Both the position numbers and the translations under genes were made by a program. DNA of 5,360 bases from contig JACPOX010000094.1 of assembly GCA_016191305.1 (NCBI GenBank), forward strand, positions 1 through 5,360, written 5' to 3'. Shown in pieces: positions 1 to 5,360 of the stretch. How positions within the stretch are numbered: the stretch's first letter is position 1; every line of letters begins with the position of its first letter. Below the pieces are notes generated by a model. It saw nothing but the letters and a program-made list of their open reading frames with translations. It was not told the origin of the DNA and made no database searches. This DNA comes from Legionella longbeachae. Its GTDB lineage: Bacteria; Pseudomonadota; Gammaproteobacteria; Legionellales; Legionellaceae.

Positions 1-10
1 CCATGGATTT

Positions 11-34
11 TGTAGGTTGGGGCCCTGGCCCAAC
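11..34 (+). repeat. REP unit with one stem mismatch (distal arm of the REPIN)
   Basis: On the plus strand the unit has the same TGTAG head and the same outer 6-bp stem (GTTGGG with CCCAAC). The base at 22 is G where the other unit has C, which puts a G-G mismatch inside the 8-bp stem. This is the only difference between the two arms. Confidence 0.75.
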
Positions 35-63
35 GAAAGGCCATATGTTAGGCGGGTGTTCAT

Positions 64-87
64 GTTGGGCCAGGGGCCCAACCTACA
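64..87 (-). repeat. REP unit with perfect hairpin (yhdP-proximal arm of the REPIN)
   Basis: On the minus strand the unit reads TGTAG, then an 8-bp perfect stem (GTTGGGCC pairing with GGCCCAAC) closed by a CCT loop. The stem bases are at 64-71 and 75-82. This is the intact copy of the two REP units. Confidence 0.8.
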
Positions 88-114
88 GAACCGTCATAGC
101 ATGGCTCATTAGCC

Positions 115-3100
115 CTACTCTTTCTTCATTCGTTTTTTTACTATACTCAGTTGTTGAACAACAGGGGCATTCCAAGGCCCAGAAATTTTATAACTGTAAG
201 CAGAAATTTTTTGCATGCTCTGATTTATAATTTTATTTGCAACCCAAACAGCCACACCAGCTATAGGACCACCAGCAATAGTAGCAACAACAGGCAAACT
301 TGCTGTAATATGAGGGGAAATTTTCAAATTTAGATCATAAACGCGTTTGACTAAATCAAGATCTCCTTTCATACTTGCATATGCAACCGGGCCATCAAGA
401 TAACTATCTTGTGTCGTCATCACGCCCCTACCCAGGCTAAAATTTCCTTGAAAAATATCAAAACTATAACCTTGATGCGCTAAATCACTAAAATCAAGCT
501 GCAAACGGCGCGGAAGAGTCTGTAAACTCAAAATACTTAGTAATTTACCCAAATCTAACTTTTCTTCAGTTTCCTTGCTTAAATGGGTGATTCGTCCATT
601 TTTAAGTTGTAAGTACATAGATCCATTTAAAGAAGCAAGTGAAAATTTATAAATACTCTTATTCCATCCTCCGTGAAACTCCAGATATCCTTTTTTTGCA
701 TGGACTGCAGGAGTTAAATTCCACCGTTCTAATGTTTTTCCCAAATTGTTTATATTCAGCTTTAAATCAAGTTTTGTCTGGTTTTTTTTAGCTTTTTGTG
801 TCCACTCTCCCTGCATATTGAACTGATATTCCGGTGAGTCAATGCGACAATACTTAATTGACCATTTTTCAGCAGTAGACTGACTTTTTAAAGTCACATC
901 GCCAATTTGGATTTTATCAACGGATAAATTATCAATACGCAAATTAAGATTTGGAATTTGATTGGGATGTATTTCGGTAGAATCAGTAATCTCATCACTC
1001 AAAGTATCCATTTTATTTAAATGTAAATATTGTGCTTGTCCACTCAATTCATTAGTGCGGGCATGATAAATCAAATCTGCCGCAATATTTTTCTGATGCA
1101 AATTAAATGACCAATCCTTATTAGCTAATATTTTTGCTTTAACAGTCATTGCGTCAAACTGTTGCTTAAATAAACTGATTTTCTCTATAGTCAAATGGAT
1201 AATTCTTATTTTACTTAATAATGAAAAATCTGATTCTCCTGAAGAAAATCGGTTATATATATCTTTCCAATCCTCTAAATCAAAAGCCTTTAATGTACCG
1301 ACCACAGAAAGACCAGGTAAATTCTGGTTAACTGCATTCGCACTCCCCAATCGTAATTGTCCAGAATTAAAAGCAAAAACTTCTTTGGCGTTTTTAAACA
1401 ATAGATCAGCACTTAGCCGACTATCATAATTTGCTCTTAGTCGCATTGATTTTTTTGGCTTTAAATCAAGAACTACTTCAAGAGGGGCTTTTGTATCAGA
1501 TTTTTTTCCCAATGGTGTGGGTAAATTAACTGCTAAGCCTTCTAATGAGCTATTAATACTGATACTGTCTGTTTCAGAAGATTTATCAGTTAATCTTAAA
1601 ACTGTTTTAATAAAAAAAGAACCATCAATGAAAGCAAGAACAGGTGATTTAAATTGATTTTTTAAAGATTCAACACTACATTTTCCATCAATTGCAATGG
1701 TTAGTGCAGATTGTGGTGATTTAACAGATTGTATTTTTATATTCATTGGATGGCCTAGAATATTGGCATACAAAGAACTATCTGCGACTCCTGTTTCATT
1801 AAACATTAATTCACCAGACAACTGATCTACTGGAAATTTCCCTAATTCATGGTTCACGGTAATTGAATTTTTTTTAAAAATTATATTACCCTGTGCAAGT
1901 ACCTCATCATTTTCTGGATATAAAGGAACTTCTACTCTTAAATTAAGTAATGCCGTTCCTTTGATTGACAACATTTTCAATAATGATAGTTTTTTCTTTA
2001 AAGGAGAAGCCATTACATAATTTACCATTTTTTGTACGGGAGCAAGAATCTTACCTGTAACAATCAAATTCTCTTTATTTTTACCTACATCAGCTATGTG
2101 CAAATTCATTTGTTTTGTAGGCACACCATTAAAATTAGCATGAATTATATCTATATTAAGGTTACGATTTTTTAAATGAATATATCCATCGATCTCTTTA
2201 ATAACTTGCCACTTAGAATTGATAGCAAGTTCTCCACCGCTAGCATAACTCTCAATAGAAAATTCTCCATTATTGTTATCAAAAGGAAAATCTTTTGCCA
2301 AGCCATTTATTGTCACTGTTCCACTAGCCATCGCAATACGTTTTATATCATTATTTAGCCAAGAATATAGTTTGGGTTTCATGTATGCTTTAGGTAGCAA
2401 AGGCATCCACTGCTGCCAGTTTTTGCCAGAAAACTCTGCTTGAAGGCGAATATGGCCTAGAGAATGGTGAGTCACTTGATCTACCGCACCTTGCATGCTA
2501 ACGGTTAATTCTGGCTGGCTTAAAACAAATCGCTCAACACTAACACGTAAACCATCATTTAATTCCTTCCAGTCAAAAGCACTATTGAGCAATGCAATTG
2601 TTTGAGGCGGATAACCTTTGGCTTTTATTAATGTATTCTCAGAATCCAGTTCCAGACGGCCTTGTTCTCGTTGCCAATTTAGAACACCTGAAAGATTATC
2701 AACTTGAGGAATATTCTCTTTACTATTCCAGCCTAACTGTTCAAAACGAGTTAAAATATAATTGATAGAATAGTCGTTAAGCAGCAATCCCTCGTTACTA
2801 TTTTGTATATTTTCTCCAACTAATGGCGTATTTGAATTTGTAAAAAATGGAATCGGAGGAATACTTGTGGTGTTTTTATTTTCCGTAACAAAAACTTGAG
2901 TATCATGTAATATCCCTTTAGGTTTCATCTCTAACATGCTTTGTATACTTTTAGGCCAGTTAACTGCATGAGATAGCAGTGATTCAATAAGAATTGATTT
3001 TACAAAAAGCTGGTAGCTGTGTTGAGCTTTGTTATATTTAAGTAATAATTGATTCTCAGGCCAATTGACACCGCCTATACGTAATTGAATTTGATCAGCA

Positions 3101-4053
3101 TGTAATTGCCATCCTGTATTGTCGGGTTTCCAAGATAGATTGGCAAAAAATGATTGAATTAGTTGGCTCTGCTGATTATTCAGCAAACGCCAGGCCAATC
3201 GCTTCAATTTAATCTGAGCCTGTACTGACGCAATAGAACCATGGCGCACATCAACCCATAAAGAAATATTACCATTACCTCCTTCCAAATGCTCTGTTTC
3301 CTTGGGAAATAAACTTTGCCATTGCGCAGGAACTATATTGTTAGCTGAAAAATAAAACTGGCCTTGAATATCCTCAGAATGTTCTGGATCAAAATATCCA
3401 TCACCTAATAGTTGGAAAGCGGTGCTGTTTGTTTGTTCAAGCCTTGCATCGCCCTTAAATTTGTAATGTCCCCCATAATTAACTATGGAAACATTAAGTC
3501 CATTAACAGGAATGATACCGCCATCACTGAAATAAAAATAAGCAGAAACATGTTTAATTATTAAATGCTCCTGCTGTGATAACCAAATTAAGATTTGTTT
3601 GGTCTTCTCAGGAGTCATATAATTACTGTTAATAGCATTGGTATTTACACCATCAATAGTCCAGCGCCCATCTCTTTCTCTTAAGTTCAAATGCATGTCA
3701 TCAATAGAAAGAACTCCTGGTTCTATCTGCCACTTCCATAATGATTTAAAAAGATTAATGCCTACTAATAATTTATTGACGTGAAAATTTTGTTTTGAAT
3801 CATCGCCTAGTGTTACTTGATTTAATTTAAGTACAGGTTGAAACCAATACCATCCTGTTTCCATTGTTTGAATGGTTACAGGTTGCCCTATAAGAATCGA
3901 TAAATGATGCTCTACTTCTCCTTTATATTCTTTAGCCCAAGGAGTCAAAGAACGGAATATGCTGGAAAAAACAGCCAATAGGATAATTAGAGCAGCTGAA
4001 AGCATCCAAATTTTTTTTAGTACTTTTCTCACGCTTAGTATTCGATTGCTCAT
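115..4053 (-). CDS. yhdP: YhdP family AsmA-like envelope protein
   Basis: A giant inner-membrane-anchored protein of about 1,312 residues, close to E. coli YhdP (about 1,266). In E. coli, YhdP, TamB and YdbH are AsmA-like proteins with overlapping roles in moving phospholipids to the outer membrane, probably as periplasmic bridges; the same role here is inferred from the family. Seen in the sequence: a basic N-terminus (RKVLKK) followed by one membrane helix at about residues 15-33; then TPWAKEYKGEVEHHLSILIG and TGWYWFQPVLKLNQVTL, the usual AsmA-like opening; a long periplasmic middle of alternating polar and hydrophobic residues consistent with beta strands; and a conserved YhdP-type C-terminus with LDGPVAY, a glycine-rich hydrophobic stretch at about 1252-1274 (ATIAGGPIAGVAVWVANK) and YKISGPW at 1288-1294. 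The frame is intact. I chose the ATG at 4051-4053 because it lies just before the membrane helix, as in the family, and has a weak purine-rich AAAAGAA 3 nt upstream. The frame stays open to an ATG at 4177-4179, but that one lies in a repeat element. ATGs at 4090-4092 and 4084-4086 have no visible ribosome binding site. Family call is firm; the exact start is less so. Confidence 0.9.
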   Translation of the reverse strand: MSNRILSVRKVLKKIWMLSAALIILLAVFSSIFRSLTPWAKEYKGEVEHHLSILIGQPVTIQTMETGWYWFQPVLKLNQVTLGDDSKQNFHVNKLLVGINLFKSLWKWQIEPGVLSIDDMHLNLRERDGRWTIDGVNTNAINSNYMTPEKTKQILIWLSQQEHLIIKHVSAYFYFSDGGIIPVNGLNVSIVNYGGHYKFKGDARLEQTNSTAFQLLGDGYFDPEHSEDIQGQFYFSANNIVPAQWQSLFPKETEHLEGGNGNISLWVDVRHGSIASVQAQIKLKRLAWRLLNNQQSQLIQSFFANLSWKPDNTGWQLHADQIQLRIGGVNWPENQLLLKYNKAQHSYQLFVKSILIESLLSHAVNWPKSIQSMLEMKPKGILHDTQVFVTENKNTTSIPPIPFFTNSNTPLVGENIQNSNEGLLLNDYSINYILTRFEQLGWNSKENIPQVDNLSGVLNWQREQGRLELDSENTLIKAKGYPPQTIALLNSAFDWKELNDGLRVSVERFVLSQPELTVSMQGAVDQVTHHSLGHIRLQAEFSGKNWQQWMPLLPKAYMKPKLYSWLNNDIKRIAMASGTVTINGLAKDFPFDNNNGEFSIESYASGGELAINSKWQVIKEIDGYIHLKNRNLNIDIIHANFNGVPTKQMNLHIADVGKNKENLIVTGKILAPVQKMVNYVMASPLKKKLSLLKMLSIKGTALLNLRVEVPLYPENDEVLAQGNIIFKKNSITVNHELGKFPVDQLSGELMFNETGVADSSLYANILGHPMNIKIQSVKSPQSALTIAIDGKCSVESLKNQFKSPVLAFIDGSFFIKTVLRLTDKSSETDSISINSSLEGLAVNLPTPLGKKSDTKAPLEVVLDLKPKKSMRLRANYDSRLSADLLFKNAKEVFAFNSGQLRLGSANAVNQNLPGLSVVGTLKAFDLEDWKDIYNRFSSGESDFSLLSKIRIIHLTIEKISLFKQQFDAMTVKAKILANKDWSFNLHQKNIAADLIYHARTNELSGQAQYLHLNKMDTLSDEITDSTEIHPNQIPNLNLRIDNLSVDKIQIGDVTLKSQSTAEKWSIKYCRIDSPEYQFNMQGEWTQKAKKNQTKLDLKLNINNLGKTLERWNLTPAVHAKKGYLEFHGGWNKSIYKFSLASLNGSMYLQLKNGRITHLSKETEEKLDLGKLLSILSLQTLPRRLQLDFSDLAHQGYSFDIFQGNFSLGRGVMTTQDSYLDGPVAYASMKGDLDLVKRVYDLNLKISPHITASLPVVATIAGGPIAGVAVWVANKIINQSMQKISAYSYKISGPWNAPVVQQLSIVKKRMKKE

Positions 4054-4171
4054 TGATTCTTTTACTATACCATTGCTTTCGCGCATACTCATCAAAAAGT
4101 GGTGAAAGATACAATTTTTTATCCTACGTTCGGCAGTTGAATCTATGACTCGAGTTCCGAATTTAGGTTTA
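4054..4171 (-). other. Leader region between the MITE-like element and yhdP
   Basis: These 118 bases lie between the element and the preferred yhdP start. They form an open frame continuous with yhdP but show no recognisable protein. The yhdP promoter could be here, but I see no convincing -35/-10 pair. A TATAGT at 4064-4069 resembles a -10 box, but it is only 10 nt before the preferred ATG and has no good -35 at normal spacing. Confidence 0.4.
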
Positions 4172-4296
4172 TATAGCATCGCCCACTTAGCTTTATACTT
4201 TGTTGCAAGTTCATTTAAGTTCGGTCATGTACTTATGCACACTCCCTCACTTAAATGAACTTGCGCCTCGTCTAAAACTAAGTGGGTGACGCTATA
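4172..4296. mobile_element. 125-bp MITE-like palindromic element
   Basis: The terminal arms 4172-4190 and 4278-4296 are 19-bp inverted repeats with two mismatches. On the minus strand the arms are TATAGCGTCACCCACTTAG and CTAAGTGGGCGATGCTATA. Inside is a perfect 15-bp inverted pair (4205-4219 and 4250-4264), and the segments between outer and inner arms also align imperfectly. There is no coding capacity. Small size, terminal inverted repeats, nested palindrome and position between two genes fit a non-autonomous miniature transposable element. The ends are consistent with a TA target duplication, as made by IS630/Tc1-mariner-type transposases, but TA is too short to prove it from one copy. The element overlaps the last bases of fleR and reaches an ATG in frame with yhdP. 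Alternative: a dispersed palindromic repeat moved by another mechanism. Confidence 0.75.
4205..4264. repeat. Inner stem-loop of the MITE-like element
   Basis: GCAAGTTCATTTAAG at 4205-4219 is perfectly complementary to 4250-4264, enclosing a 30-nt loop (4220-4249). In RNA of either strand this is a 15-bp stem. No run of U follows it in the minus-strand direction (AACAAAGTA comes next), so it is not a canonical intrinsic terminator, though it could slow polymerase or block exonucleases between fleR and yhdP. Confidence 0.8.
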
Positions 4297-5360
4297 CTGT
4301 ATAACCTTCCTCACGCATTTTAGCCAACTTATAACGTAGAGTCCGTTCGCTCACGCCTAATAAAGCAGCTACCTTTTGTCTATTTCCCTCATTCTCCAAT
4401 AAAGTTTGCTCAATTAATTCAAACTCATGAATTTGCAAATTTTTATTGTTGGCACTAGGAGAAGTATCTGGAACTAATGTTGCAGTTAAAGACAATTGTA
4501 AATGTTCTCCCTCAATAATACCTTGTGTTTGCAAAACTAAAGCTCTTTGAATTACATTATCCAATTCTCGTGCATTCCCAGGCCAAGGGTAGGCTAACAT
4601 CAATTTTTGTGCTGCTGGGCTAATGACAGGAACTATAGGTTGTCTGTTTTGACAATGTTTGCGAATTAAATAATTGGCTAAAGGAATAATATCATTCTTT
4701 CTTTCCCTTAAGGGATGCCATTGTAAAGGAAAAACATTCAAACGATAAAATAAGTCCTCTCTAAAACGTCCAGCCTGCACTTCGTCTTTAAGTTGCCTGT
4801 TTGTTGTAGCAAGAATGCGCACATCCAGACTAATTGTTTTATTGGCACCAATTCGCTCTACTTCTTTCTCTTGCAGCACACGCAGTAATTTAGCTTGCAG
4901 ACTTAAAGGCATTTCACTAACTTCATCAAGAAGTAAAGTTCCTCCTTGTGCTTGCTCAAATTTTCCTGGCGTTGATTTATAAGCACCTGTAAAGGAACCC
5001 TTTTCATATCCAAATAAAGTTGCTTCAAGCATTTGTTCCGGAATTGCCGCGCAATTAATTGCTAGAAAAGGTTGCTTTTTTCGCGATGAATGATCATGTA
5101 TAAAATGAGCTAAAACTTCTTTACCCGTACCACTCTCACCACTAATCATCACCCCCACCTCAGATTGAGCAACCTTTAATGCCATAGACAATAAGGCCTG
5201 ACTTTTAGGATCTTGGGCTATAGGATCACCAGTATCTTCATCAAACTCAACTTTTATATATTGATTAATTTTTTCAGTTAATACTTGGGCACTGAACGGT
5301 TTTTGCAGATAATCGACAGCACCATGATGGATTGCCGTAACTGCATCTTGTACTGATCCA
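4292..5360 (-). CDS. fleR: FleR/FlrC-type sigma-54-dependent flagellar response regulator (5' end outside window)
   Basis: A transcriptional activator that, in the FleR/FlrC family, is phosphorylated by the sensor kinase FleS/FlrB and drives sigma-54 RNA polymerase at class III flagellar promoters (hook, basal body). The frame runs off the right edge, so 355 residues are visible, numbered here from the codon at 5357-5359. Residues 1-37 are the end of a receiver domain: GSVQDAVTAIHHGAVDYLQKPF with the conserved Lys-Pro at 20-21; the phosphoacceptor Asp is beyond the edge. After a linker the AAA+ domain has Walker A GESGTGKE (74-81), the sigma-54-contacting loop as GSFTGA (121-126), Walker B LLLDE (142-146), sensor I ATTNR (184-188), the arginine-finger region FREDLFYRL (199-207) and the sensor II region WPGNARELDN, where most relatives have WPGNVREL. 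A Fis-type helix-turn-helix (NRQKVAALLGVSERTLRYKL, 326-345) ends the protein. The GSFTGA variant and the overall wording closely resemble Pseudomonas FleR. The stop TAG (4292-4294) falls inside the repeat element. A TTG at 5189-5191 is not the start, since the receiver domain continues upstream. The class is certain; FleR rather than another NtrC-family regulator is likely. Confidence 0.88.
   Translation of the reverse strand, partial: GSVQDAVTAIHHGAVDYLQKPFSAQVLTEKINQYIKVEFDEDTGDPIAQDPKSQALLSMALKVAQSEVGVMISGESGTGKEVLAHFIHDHSSRKKQPFLAINCAAIPEQMLEATLFGYEKGSFTGAYKSTPGKFEQAQGGTLLLDEVSEMPLSLQAKLLRVLQEKEVERIGANKTISLDVRILATTNRQLKDEVQAGRFREDLFYRLNVFPLQWHPLRERKNDIIPLANYLIRKHCQNRQPIVPVISPAAQKLMLAYPWPGNARELDNVIQRALVLQTQGIIEGEHLQLSLTATLVPDTSPSANNKNLQIHEFELIEQTLLENEGNRQKVAALLGVSERTLRYKLAKMREEGYTV

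Larger units (their letters stand above)
11..87. repeat. REPIN: two GTAG-type REP sequences in inverted orientation
   Basis: Two 24-nt arms, at 11-34 (plus strand) and 64-87 (minus strand), are reverse complements at 23 of 24 positions. A 29-nt spacer (35-63) separates them. Read from its outer end, each arm starts with TGTAG and continues into a hairpin bounded by GTTGGG and CCCAAC. A GTAG tetranucleotide 5' of a short GC-rich palindrome is the known layout of REP elements mobilised by REP-associated tyrosine transposases (RAYTs), and an inverted pair is called a REPIN. The GC-rich arms stand out from the AT-rich surroundings. No RAYT gene is in the window, so any mobilising enzyme would act in trans. 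The pair begins 27 bp past the yhdP stop, where such elements often lie; as RNA it could fold into a long stem and protect or end the transcript, which is inference. Confidence 0.85.

Noticed and set aside
3..230. Plus-strand open frame of 75 codons across the left edge
   Set aside because: It runs through the REP pair and then antisense to the 3' end of yhdP, with no ribosome binding site or protein-like composition.
2176..2358. Plus-strand 60-codon open frame (a similar one lies at 151-333)
   Set aside because: Both are antisense shadows of the yhdP coding sequence, which is a coherent family member throughout.
3932..4114. Minus-strand 60-codon open frame near the yhdP start
   Set aside because: It overlaps the yhdP N-terminus in another frame, and yhdP encodes the expected membrane anchor there.
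4205..4264. Rho-independent terminator between fleR and yhdP
   Set aside because: The stem is strong but AT-rich, has a 30-nt loop and lacks a following U-tract in the direction of transcription; it fits a transposable-element palindrome better.
5189..5191. TTG as the start codon of the sigma-54 regulator
   Set aside because: The same frame stays open to the window edge and encodes a recognisable receiver-domain end with the conserved Lys-Pro, so the gene begins outside the window.
1..5360. CRISPR array, tRNA/rRNA gene, riboswitch or a new defence-type system
   Set aside because: No regularly spaced direct repeats, no RNA gene signatures and no unrecognised gene cluster were seen; both large frames belong to known families.

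Overview
The window looks like an AT-rich gammaproteobacterial chromosome, most likely Legionella or a close relative. That guess rests on the AT-rich coding sequence, a FleR/FlrC-type flagellar regulator and a YhdP-family AsmA-like protein. The species call is recognition from protein style, not a database match.

Both genes are on the minus strand, so the window reads from high to low coordinates. From the right edge, 4292-5360 encodes the 3' part of a sigma-54-dependent response regulator of the FleR/FlrC family: the end of a receiver domain, a complete AAA+ domain and a Fis-type helix-turn-helix. Its start and phosphorylation site lie beyond the window. Next comes a 125-bp MITE-like element at 4172-4296, with 19-bp imperfect terminal inverted repeats and a perfect 15-bp inner stem. 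After a leader of about 120 bp, a very large gene (start preferred at 4053, stop at 115) encodes a YhdP-family inner-membrane-anchored AsmA-like protein of about 1,312 residues. Twenty-seven bases beyond its stop, at 11-87, are two GTAG-type REP sequences in inverted orientation (a REPIN).

The two genes have no obvious shared task: one controls flagellar transcription, the other belongs to a family involved in envelope lipid homeostasis. They share a strand but are separated by the element, and nothing proves a shared transcript. The most interesting content is the repeats. The MITE-like element overlaps the stop codon of the regulator and supplies an ATG that artificially extends the yhdP reading frame. 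The REP pair sits at the 3' end of yhdP. I found no CRISPR, tRNA, rRNA, toxin-antitoxin or defence locus, and no sign of a new multi-gene system.
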